From assembly GCA_015227615.1 (NCBI GenBank), contig JAALGZ010000023.1:186001-250000 (forward strand): a stretch of 64,000 bases of DNA, read 5' to 3'. The notes beneath the pieces were generated by a model. It had not been told where the DNA came from and searched no databases. It was given only the letters and a program-made list of their open reading frames with translations. Source of the DNA: Labyrinthula sp. Ha. Its lineage: Eukaryota; Sar; Bigyra; Labyrinthulida; Labyrinthulaceae. Made by a program: the position numbers and the translations under genes. This document shows positions 11,393 through 22,478 of the stretch, in pieces. How positions within the stretch are numbered: the stretch's first letter is position 1; each line of letters begins with the position of its first letter.

Positions 11393-11755
11393 GGTGCATA
11401 CTTGAATATATACAACCCACCTCCAGAATACGCTGATATTTTCGAAGAGAAACGTGTCCAATGGCAAGAAATGCTAGCTAGCAAGACAGTCAAATTTGAA
11501 GAGAGTGAACTCCTGGCTTTGCAAACTTACTTTCTAATTATCGATATCCAAGACTCAGGAAAAATCGGAGTGGATGACCTTGTTCGTTGGACAAAAGATG
11601 AAGGTGGTTTTGTTGTGGAAGATCATGCCCAGATGGCTCTAGATATCATAGATTTCGATAAAGATGGATACATTGGTTTTGAAGATTTTCTAGTATTTTC
11701 AGCCGCGGCAAAAAGAATATGGATGGCTGAACAGTTAGATCTATTTAAAGGGTAG
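11393..11755 (+). pseudogene. 3' fragment of the pseudokinase-phosphatase-EF-hand gene
   Basis: Duplicate of the 3' end of the gene at 52464-56727. It starts inside the phosphatase coding region (GAYLNIYN..PPEYAD), without an ATG or promoter, then jumps to the C-terminal part (EKRVQWQEMLASK). It keeps both EF-hand loops (DIQDSGKIGVDD and DFDKDGYIGFED) and ends in a TAG stop. The jump is an in-frame 687-bp (229-codon) deletion whose ends share the hexamer TCGAAG in the parental copy. A stop codon precedes the fragment in the same frame, so it is unlikely to be translated as a phosphatase. It could give an EF-hand-only peptide if transcribed, but nothing shows that. Confidence 0.88.
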
Positions 11756-13547
11756 ACTGAGCACGTATTATATTCTAAATTATGAAGTCTTGTTCCGTTC
11801 ATGAAATATATCAGAAAGTTTCTAGTTAATGCTCTATAGCATGAACAAAACAATTCTTGGTCACATTATACTTGTGTAAGTTATGAAAAGAGTAATCTAT
11901 GAAACTTTCGTGTAGAACGTAGTGAAACACATAGGTATTTATTATCTTATTCAAGCGAGATTGCTGAATCGAAGATCAGATTAAGAATTATAATAAAAAT
12001 ATGCTACCCGAGATAATGAAATTGAAAATCTTTTTCTTCCAAGATGTGGGTAGAACTAATCTTAATAGAGCACTGAATTAAATCTATTACCTAACTTTAA
12101 GTTAGTCAATAAATCTTGCTTAAAGAAACCACTGACAGAATGCAGACTCTGGTAGATGTGCAAAATTTTAATTGGGCTTAATATTCATTCTGATATGGTG
12201 CAGAGAAGAAATCTAGTAAACATGTAAAAAGGATACATCAGACTACTATAATGTATAGGTACAATCGTATTAATTATTGAAAATACTAATTTTGGATAAT
12301 GATAATATATCCAACGCTAAGATAAATTCTAGAGATTCTTGAATGCCTGTGAATAGGGGGATTGATACAAGACTCTTGTAGCCTCAAATAATCATATTAG
12401 AGTAGAAAATCTGGATAGAATGCTTTGTTAACCTGTTTGTCATAAACCTAAATGTGGTAGATTTAGTGGGAGGAATAAATATGTAGAATAGACCTACTTG
12501 TACAGTTGCACTGCCGATGATCTTATATTGGGAGTCAATGACACAGCTCAAGGCATAGAGACTTAAAATTCTTACAGAACAAATCCTGGTATATGTAAAA
12601 TATATGTGCATAATAATCTGCACTGATAGGAGATTTGGAGTAATATGGACGTCTTGGCTTGTGATATGTGTAGATTGCTTTAGTTTTCTTCAAATTATAC
12701 ATTAACCTTTCCTCATGTAGAGAAACTACTCAAGATACGTTATAATTAACCTTAAGGAGAATACAGACTCAAGAAATATAAATGTTACTTGGTTTTTTCT
12801 GTGAGATTCATTTATTGGTATGGAATACACTTTATTTTCCAAAACCAACACTGTCCTTTGTCCAATTTTCATCACAAGGTATACTCAATTTGAATGGCTG
12901 TAGTTTCATCCTCTACCCTCCTTGTATATCAAGCTCTCACGAGGATATACTTCAGGTTGTGTTCTTGGGTAATGAAGCTATATTTTTAGAGCTCTTTAGA
13001 GAACTACTAGTGCTTTTCCTTACTAAGGTAGTAAACAAAGAAACACCATAAATCAACCAAAATAAATACTTCAGATTTTTCAAAACAAGATTTAGTATTA
13101 ATAGCAGTTATCTAAATGGCAATCCATATGGTATAATATAATGAAGTTGTACATTTCTTCACTAATAAGCTTAAAAGAATGCTAACCTATACATGACAGT
13201 AAGCTTAGCTGAAAACAACCTGATTATAGTCAAGAAACGAGCTTTCTTTAAGTTATGCTTTCCTGATCAAGAAAAACCCCATAATGATAGAACAATCAAT
13301 AGACAAGAATACGAATGCAGTTAGAATCAACACAAAATTGAGTCATTACTCACTTAAAACTTGCTCCGGTAAAGAAAATAGAAGTCTCAGTACAAGTAAA
13401 CCTTTGATTCTCTTTGCAGTAAATCCATATTGTCTTTAAGATTTATTATATTTGTATATATTAAGTTATTTAAATTAAAAACTTGCCCAAAATTAAATAT
13501 AATTAAAAACTTGCCCAAAAATAATTATGGGAAATCCGATTCAGAAG
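11756..13547. other. duplicated intergenic DNA of the left arm
   Basis: Non-coding spacer between the phosphatase fragment and the ROCO copy, matched in the right arm (about 50685-52463). Identity is high except for a patch near 12415-12455, where about a third of positions differ. It contains an 89-codon ORF (12782-13051) conserved in both arms. Near 13483-13520 are two TTGCCCAAAA boxes, the reverse complement of the candidate promoter element. Confidence 0.6.
12782..13051 (+). CDS. doubtful small ORF, identical in both duplicate arms
   Basis: An 89-codon ATG ORF whose translation is identical to 51168-51437 in the other arm. The product is hydrophobic and rich in Phe and Leu, beginning MLLGFFCEIHLLVW. 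I recognise no family. Identity across the arms is expected from the recent duplication, so it is weak evidence for coding. Confidence 0.2.
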   Translation: MLLGFFCEIHLLVWNTLYFPKPTLSFVQFSSQGILNLNGCSFILYPPCISSSHEDILQVVFLGNEAIFLELFRELLVLFLTKVVNKETP

Positions 13548-13938
13548 TGTGTGAACCCTGTTTTGTCCAGTTTGTGACGTTTAACGTTATTAGTCTAAAT
13601 AGTTGACATTATAATAGTAGACTGCCCGTATTTTCCTAGAGTAAAAATAGGTAGTTTTAAAATAGTGGCCAATCCAGCCATAAGAAGAATTAATAATAAC
13701 CAATAGTAAACAATTCGATTGTTGTATTAGTTTCGCCTAATATCTTGAGAACAATCTTATTATTGACTTTAAGAACCTTCGGAATAGCTTTATATTGTCT
13801 AAACTTGGTGATCTAGTCCCTCCTATATTTGTTCAATAGTAGTTTAGTTAATCTTTGAGCTTGGATTAGTGACCCTTTCGTGAGTCACTTTTCTTGGGCA
13901 ATTTGTGTTAGGAGTATCAGTCACTCGTCGACCGATAA
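13548..13938 (+). mobile_element. solo LTR of a Ty3/gypsy element (B-like family)
   Basis: A 391-bp LTR beginning TGTGTGAACCCTG and ending GTCGACCGATAA, flanked by the 5-bp target-site duplication AGAAG (13543-13547 and 13939-13943). It is about 87% identical by eye to the two LTRs of element B, so it comes from a related subfamily; no internal region remains. The matching position in the right arm (around 50680) is the empty site with a single AGAAG, so it inserted here after the duplication or on a lineage the parental arm does not share. It lies 31 bp upstream of the ROCO start codon, in the same orientation, and carries TTGGGCAATT at 13894-13903. Confidence 0.95.
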
Positions 13939-13969
13939 AGAAGATAATTCTGGGATTAAAAGATATAAA

Positions 13970-16616
13970 ATGACGATTAAAGAAGATTACGAAAACAGAA
14001 AAGAAGGTAATGAATGTATCATTAGTGGGTAATTAATAACTCTCAAAATATAGAATAGATATCTTAAGGGTCATAGTACATTCTTAAGCGATCTCGATGA
14101 ATTTATATTTGATTTACAACATAATGAGGAAGTGACCAATATGCAGTAATCATTTATATATTGTTCAATTAGGTTTCATTGCTGGTCTTCATTTCCTGGT
14201 GAAAATTATTTACAAAATATTTTCTATTATTTTCCAAAAATTGTTAATTTAGAGTAAACTTCTTTTCCTTAGAAATATAGGTTTTTTATATGTACATTAG
14301 CAGGAGACTGTTTTGAAGCTATGTCAAAGATTGATGTTACTAAAAATATAAAAAATTTAGCTTATTTTTTCTTTCATATATAAATTTAGAATAAAAGTTA
14401 GTCAAATTGACTATTCTGTATCATTTGGAAAATTCTTGAGTCAACTCAAGAGCATAAGGAATTTCCAGTCAATAATTCTTCTTATTTAATTATAGATTTA
14501 TAGAAACCAATTTTACTGAAAGTCAAATAAAAGATATATTCTTAAATATTTCTGTGTTTGGAACTTTAAATAAATTTCGTATGATTTATTATTTTTTAAC
14601 TATTCAGTGTAAGTGATAACCAAGCTGGAAAAAATATTCGTAATGTAGATGTTAATCTAGTCACAAATTTGATTAGATTGAATCCTCATCTTAATTATTG
14701 CTGGTATTTTTTACTTTTTATAAAATTCAGGATTGAAGGGATAAAATTGGATGATTTTGAAGAAATTGAAGAAGAATTATATAATCACCCAGCTTTCGAA
14801 AGTATGCATATTAATAGTATAAAGATTATAAGTAAGAGACCAATCTCTGATAAAAAAAACTTTATCTCGCTCAATTAAAGGAAAAATATGACATGAAATT
14901 ACAACTAAAAGAAGCACAACTTGTTTTTATGGGTACTTTTTTTTATTTTCTTAGTATTCTTAGGTGATGGTAGAACTGGAAAAACTTCTTTATTAAGAAC
15001 ACTTTGTGGAAAAAGTTTTATACAAAATAATTTTTCTACACTTGTTTTAAATGATATTGATATTCTTCAAGTGAATGAAACAAAAAAAACAAATGAAATA
15101 TATAACAAAATATCAATTAAGTATACAAAGGGTAAAAAATGTATTAGCGCAAAGAATTAATAAAGAAACTGATTTATTTCAACCTTCAAAATATAATTTG
15201 AAATTTGAAAAAGAATTAATTGATAGAGTTTGGGAAGATAAAGAGTTTAAAGAATATTATGCAAAGAAAAATAAACACTTCAAATCAAATAATTTATTTT
15301 TACGTTCACTAGATTTTGGTGGTCAAGAAATATTTTCTTCTGTTCATCATATTTTTATGAATCCAAATGCTGTTTATATAATTGTTTTTAACCTAATAAA
15401 ACTTTCAGTAAAAGATTTAGAAAGATTAAAATTTTGGTGTGAAAGTGTATTAAAAAATACAAGAGAAGCAAATATTATATTTGTTGGAGCACATTTAAAT
15501 ACTATTAGAAAAAATATAAACAAAAAGGATTAGATAAAGTTAATGAAGAGATAGAAAATTTATTAAATCAGCTTTCAAAAAAACCACATCTATTACAACC
15601 AAGTGATAAAAAGGTTTTTTTTTTATATAGAAAATTTTCATGGTCCAAATTCCTATCAAGCTAAAGGAATAAGAGAAAAGATTATGAAATCAAAACTATT
15701 TACGAGATATTATGCATTAAAAACTATCTGGATTTTATTCTTGGATAATTCTAGAGAAGAAACCAGTTATATGACTTTAGAAATGTTTAAAAAGAAAGGG
15801 GAGGAATGTAAATTTTCAATAGATGATTGTCATACGATGCTTGAAGTTTATTCGAGAGCTGGAATTATTATTTTTTTCTCTAGAATTGAAAAATCAGATG
15901 ATGAAAATTATATATTTTTTGCGCCATCTTTTCTCGCTCAATCTTTGGGCAGTTTTATTCGTGATCCAAGTTTTCATCAACTTGCTTTTCGATTAGATAA
16001 AAATAATTTTCCTTTTTATAGAAAATATATTGATACTGGAAAAATTAATAAAAGTTTATTTAATTTATTTTTAAAAGAATATTCTCAAAAAGAAAGAAAT
16101 TATGTTTTGAAAGTTGCTTTAAAACATTTTGTTTTATTTAGAGTTGAAAAAGAAAAAGATATTTTTATAGTACCAGAATTACTTCCTCCAATAGATAATA
16201 AAATAAAACCAGCTTCAAAATCAGATATTTTATTAATTCACAATAATTATTGGACTTTATCTGATTTTGTCAAAGTTTTTAATTGGCTTCTAAAAGATGA
16301 AAATGAAATCCTCGAAACTTAATTATTCAAAGGTTTTGCAAGATTTGTTTTTTCAACAAAGAAAATAGTTGATATTTATTTGAAATCAGACAAAAAATTG
16401 AGTATAAAGTTAGTTCAAGGAAATAATTATATTTGGTTGCGGGATTTTTCAGCGAAATTAATGGATGCAAAAATCTGTATCATTTCTCAGTATAATTCTT
16501 CTTTGTAAGAGTGAAAAATCTGGTATCACTTTAGAAAATGCCCAGAATGAACATTGGAAAGATTATTCCTCCAATAATAATATAGAAGCAAACTTGTTTG
16601 ATAGATTTTTTTAAAG
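13970..16616 (+). pseudogene. ROCO-family GTPase (LRR-Roc-COR), left copy, broken
   Basis: Copy of the ROCO gene at 47967-50649. Short leucine-rich segments come first (14030-14930), then the Roc GTPase with P-loop GDGRTGKTS, switch II DFGGQE and a G4-like AHLN, then the COR domain (e.g. FAPSFLAQSLGSFI). Five predicted GT-AG introns of 22-30 bp (14029-14058, 14254-14280, 14579-14607, 14704-14730, 14933-14954) keep the frame, except that the exon before 14579 lacks one T present in the other arm. The frame is also broken at an A8 tract (15082-15089; A7 in the other arm), at a T10 tract (15615-15624), and by a stop at 16320. An A8 tract near 14852 is off-frame in both arms. The native last ~12 codons are missing because the duplication ends first. 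It probably makes no full protein. Confidence 0.82.
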
Positions 16617-18593
16617 GTTAATCCAGCTGGATGCATTATTTTTTCAATTTACCGATGAAAAAAATAAGCTTTGAGGGAAGACAACAAGAAATGTTCTGGA
16701 TAATTTAAATGCATGCCAGATAGACACGTGATTGCAGTATCTCAATAGCCTATATATTTTGCTATCAGCTGCCTAACTGACGACTAGGTTACTCTTTAGT
16801 TAACCTAGTTTTTCCTTAAACTCATGAATTAGGCTAATAGAATTATTTCATGTCTTGTGCAATAGAGATTAGTCGATCCGTTTTCTCTGTAAATGTTCTC
16901 GCAATTGGTCTCTTAAGTTACTAACTTGGGTTCCTTTGGACTTCATTTTCATTTATTGTACTTTATACTCTTTTAAGGTTTCAATTACCTTCAGAATAGT
17001 TACTTAACTGTTTCCAACTAATATGGTCTCAAGTTCATTACTCTTATTCTTCAAAGATCATAAAGCCTTGAGTTTTAGACTTGATGAGTGGTACGCTCAG
17101 TTTCAGTACGTAAATACTTTCACATATATTCAAGTTTCTCATAATGTGTAGCATCTGTTTGCTGTAACTCTATGGGAAGAAGGTTGTTGTTAATCGCCTC
17201 ATCGGTCAATGAGGAAAGTGTGTTCTTAGATGGAGAAGAATTCGTTGGTTGCTCATTATTAACTAATTACTTGGCCACCTATAGTACTGTAGCATTTCTT
17301 GTTATCAACGTCACCAGATGAGCACAATAAGATTTCCTTGAATTCCTGGTTAAATATTCTCTTTGATATGTGCCATTCAGTAAAGCCCCAAATAATACCG
17401 TGTATAGTACACATGTATATGAGAATTGGCCTCTTAATATGCTATTTTCTAATAAAATTAGTCAATGTCTAACATATAAGGATAGAATTTGAGTGTTATT
17501 CAATTCCAACTATAAAGTTAACTAATATACGTACTCAAAGCGACTTCGATAAAACTAGAGGTCTTCGCCTAACTATTAACAATATAAATAAAATCGTTAT
17601 TGCCCTGTGTGCTTCTCTGAAATAACATCACTTTCCTGGAATTAACATAAAGAGGGCTCATGAACCTCTGCCTTTCTAATCACACCCTCATCAAAAGAAC
17701 AGAGAAAAAAAATATGCGAGTATTGACCAGATATAGAACTGAGTACACAGGAAAGGTCTAATTAATTAATACTAGGAATATAATGGAATTTTACATGAGA
17801 AATAGAATGATAGTGGGCCCTACCTTTTATATTCGATATATGTGTCCAGTTCATAACAATTACGTTTTTTTTTCTTGGAATTATCCTTTAGTAATCTCTT
17901 GAGCAAGGATTTTTCCCGATAAAGATTCAAAAATACAACAGAAACACTTCAGTACTGAAAATTTAAAATAAACCACTAAAGGATACATTGTTCGTACAAT
18001 ACAGGAAATGTGATATATCTTGGCTCACAATAATATACAGTCCAGCGCCGAGTGATGGTAATTTGTAATAATTTCAGTCGGTTTGTCTAAATCTTCAAGT
18101 TAACTTTCGACACCACATGAATAGAGCATCAACATGAACGTTGAAGAATATTTCGACAAAGATAAATCTAGAACCTTTGACGTTGTTCCGGTAACGGTAG
18201 TTGAACCTCTAATGAATTTTTACTTTCACACTTAACACAAGATATGTTCTTAACCAATGTAAGTTTAGGTTGAGGTGGGCTGCTCTTGTTAATATGTCCA
18301 AGAAAGCTCAGTCACTATGAAAAAAACAGCTTATTATCTGTTATATAATCAAAGCTAGTAAGCAAAGCTATTCTTTTTTCAAGCGTTTTTCTCAGTGATT
18401 GGGCAAACCTCTAACATACTTTGATAGCTAAGGGTAAAGTAGCTCATAATGACCATTTACCTTTTTCCTGGAGAAGCTGGTGAAGAATTAGGTTGTCTAT
18501 TAAGATGATTCTACAATAATGAATCAATTGTTTTCCTGATTCTTTTGCACCAATCAAATAGATGCCCTGAGAGGAATTTAAAGCATCTATATG
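16617..18593. other. AT-rich intergenic spacer
   Basis: I see no gene. A perfect 9-bp stem with a 9-base loop (ACTAGGTTA / TAACCTAGT, 16783-16809) could form a hairpin in DNA or RNA, but nothing ties it to a function. Confidence 0.55.
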
Positions 18594-18659
18594 ATTGCCC
18601 AAAATAATTTTGCAATAAGATCATTGAAAAATTTCAAGAGCACAATGTGACATTACCCT
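18594..18659 (+). promoter_or_regulatory. candidate RPS24 promoter elements
   Basis: Upstream of the RPS24 ATG are ATTGCCCAAAAT (18594-18605), the reverse complement of the box in the CCT3/POLR3E promoter, and TGACATTACCCT (18648-18659). The latter 12-mer recurs 12 bp upstream of the small membrane-protein ORF at 22327-22455. Function is inferred only from recurrence and position. Confidence 0.4.
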
Positions 18660-18709
18660 AATTTTCTGAATAACAAATTTTAAACCAACCAAAAAAAGAA
18701 ATCAAAGAA

Positions 18710-19117
18710 ATGGCTGATCCAGTTTCAATTCGTTTCCGCAGATTCATGACTAATCCTCTTCTCAACAGAAAACAATTCATTATTGACATCTATCACCCAA
18801 AGCGCGCTAGTATCTCTAAAGCAGAACTACGTGAAAAACTAGCACAAAAGTTCTCCGCAGATGAAAGTTGTTTTGTTCTTTATGACTTTAAGACACAATT
18901 TGGAGGTGGAAAAAGTTCTGGAAATTGTTGTTTTTATAACACAGCAGAAGATGCGAAAAAATATCATGGAATGAAACATCATTTATGGAGAAGTGGATTA
19001 ATTGAAAAACCATCAAAATTGGGAAGAAAAGGTATTAAAGAAGGAAAGAATAAAGGAAAGAAAACAAGAGGTTTGGGAAGAAGAATTGCTAGAAAGAAAG
19101 CTAGAAGAGCTGAATAA
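18710..19117 (+). CDS. RPS24: 40S ribosomal protein S24 (eS24)
   Basis: A 135-residue eukaryotic small-subunit ribosomal protein. Clear family features are VSIRFRRFMTNPLLNRKQFI (6-25), the segment HPKRASISKAELREKLA, FKTQFGGGKSSG near residue 60, and the lysine/arginine-rich tail ending GRRIARKKARRAE. Length matches eS24 (~130-135). The gene is intronless and convergent with CDC5L: its TAA (19115-19117) lies one base from the CDC5L stop. The stop region reads GAATAAATT, so a possible AATAAA polyadenylation signal overlaps the stop codon. Confidence 0.97.
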   Translation: MADPVSIRFRRFMTNPLLNRKQFIIDIYHPKRASISKAELREKLAQKFSADESCFVLYDFKTQFGGGKSSGNCCFYNTAEDAKKYHGMKHHLWRSGLIEKPSKLGRKGIKEGKNKGKKTRGLGRRIARKKARRAE

Positions 19118-19118
19118 A

Positions 19119-21188
<2,070 letters not shown>

Positions 21189-21317
21189 TTATCCGCAGAT
21201 AATTTTGAATTGATTTGCTGTGGTAATGCAATATTGACTTTACTGTACCATAAACCTCATCTATAGCGTCAAAAACGAAACCAAAACCAATAGTTTAAAC
21301 TTAATGTTAAACTAATT

Positions 21318-22283
21318 TTATTCATTCTTCTTTTCTTTCTTTGACTTCTTCTTTTCAAATCCTAAATACAAGGGTTCAACACTATCAGGATCAATCCTAT
21401 ACCAAATAGATTTTTTTCCTTCTGAATCAACAGTTTCACCTTCTTCAAGTACAAAACTTACAACAGCTGCATTCTCCATTTTAAACTTTTGAGCCTCATG
21501 ACCTTCAGCATCCAAAAAGAACTGAAAGAAAAATCTAAAATATAGTGAATGCCCAGAAGTCAAAATCGTATCAAACTCTTCTTGCTTTGGATCAAAACAC
21601 CATTTACAAAACTCTTTCATTCTTTCCATACCTGAACTTCTAATTACTTTATTTCCAACATTGTCTTTGCATTCAAAAATTTCTTCTGGAAAATCAGCAA
21701 AATTTTTAATTTCCAAAGCATTCAGTTCATCTTGAGCAAGTTGCGGACTTGAATAAGGTTTAGCTAAACTAACTCCATCCACATTAAAAGTAACCTCTTG
21801 AAGACTACTCAGGATTTTAATCTGCTCAATTTGAGCTAGTTTTCCACTTGAATCAGAAGGTTTTGCATGTAATTTATCCCAAAATGATATTGTTGCTGTA
21901 CTTATAGCCCTTCTTAAATTCGATGAAACTAAACAAACTTTTTCATTTGGCGTAATTACGTCGTCAAGTTTCTCATTTACAAAACCTCTTAAATCTTTTA
22001 CTTGACTAGTTCCAAAAACACTTAATGGAGAATCAAAAAATACAGAGTCTAATGACGTCAGCATTTTGAATTCTAATCCAAGTGCAGAAAAAAGTCTGTT
22101 AGGAAAAGATTTTTTTCCGTTTTTTTCTTGAAGGTTAAATCCTTTATTGAATACTTCATTCCAAGCAGATTCTGCATGACGAATAAAAATAATTCGCTTT
22201 TTGTTATTGGTTTTGAAATTGTTTTTTGAAGTTGAGGGAAGTTTTGATTTCTTTGGAAACTTCTTGTCTGTGGAAAAAAGCAT
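21318..22283 (-). CDS. histidine phosphatase superfamily protein (phosphoglycerate mutase-like)
   Basis: A 321-residue branch-1 histidine phosphatase. The RHG-type catalytic motif reads FIRHAESAWNE (about 33-43), with R35 and the phosphorylated H36. An arginine in SSNLRRAIS (about 128) and a late histidine in TSGHSLYFR (about 243) fit the second half of the active site. A basic, low-complexity N-terminus and a Lys-rich tail flank the domain. Substrate cannot be told from sequence; the insertions compared with glycolytic dPGM make a metabolic mutase unlikely, so a protein or small-molecule phosphatase role is possible. It starts at an ATG, with CDC5L 141 bp downstream on the same strand and a small ORF 43 bp upstream. 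Confidence 0.85.
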   Translation of the reverse strand: MLFSTDKKFPKKSKLPSTSKNNFKTNNKKRIIFIRHAESAWNEVFNKGFNLQEKNGKKSFPNRLFSALGLEFKMLTSLDSVFFDSPLSVFGTSQVKDLRGFVNEKLDDVITPNEKVCLVSSNLRRAISTATISFWDKLHAKPSDSSGKLAQIEQIKILSSLQEVTFNVDGVSLAKPYSSPQLAQDELNALEIKNFADFPEEIFECKDNVGNKVIRSSGMERMKEFCKWCFDPKQEEFDTILTSGHSLYFRFFFQFFLDAEGHEAQKFKMENAAVVSFVLEEGETVDSEGKKSIWYRIDPDSVEPLYLGFEKKKSKKEKKNE

Positions 22284-22326
22284 ATGTCCAAATCCTGAAC
22301 GAATAAGCTGAATTTTATACCTAGAC

Positions 22327-22455
22327 TTAAATAGAAACTTTAAAATACATTAGATTTGCATATTTTTTGTCATAAATTACTCCAATCCATAGTCCTAGGA
22401 TGACAACGAGGGGGAGAAGAGTGATCAAGATTGCCGATGCAGTTGATGTTGGCAT
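22327..22455 (-). CDS. predicted 42-residue single-pass membrane protein
   Basis: A short ATG ORF (42 codons plus TAA). The product begins MPTSTASAILITLLPLVVIL and has one hydrophobic helix at about residues 8-28, followed by YDKK and a short polar tail. It stands out because its first 70 bases are much less AT-rich than the surrounding spacer, and because TGACATTACCCT, also found upstream of RPS24, lies 12 bp before its ATG. The size and layout resemble tiny subunits of membrane complexes (OST4-like or V-ATPase/respiratory small subunits), but I cannot assign a family. Confidence 0.5.
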   Translation of the reverse strand: MPTSTASAILITLLPLVVILGLWIGVIYDKKYANLMYFKVSI

Positions 22456-22478
22456 TTTTCAATTACAGGGTAATGTCA

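Larger units (their letters stand above)
11393..16616 (+). repeat. left arm of a large inverted duplication
   Basis: This 5.2-kb segment matches 48003-53513 on the opposite strand, at roughly 97-98% identity by eye in most places. Homology begins at GGTGCATACTTG inside the phosphatase coding sequence and ends at TTTTTTTAAAG just short of the ROCO stop codon. This arm is the derived copy: it carries only the last part of the phosphatase gene and lacks the native ROCO 3' end, both of which are intact in the right arm. Relative to the right arm it has a 687-bp deletion and a 391-bp solo LTR insertion. Confidence 0.93.

Noticed and set aside
16783-16809. 9-bp hairpin as a transcription terminator
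   Set aside because: No gene ends nearby and eukaryotic Pol II genes do not use such terminators; left as an unexplained inverted repeat.
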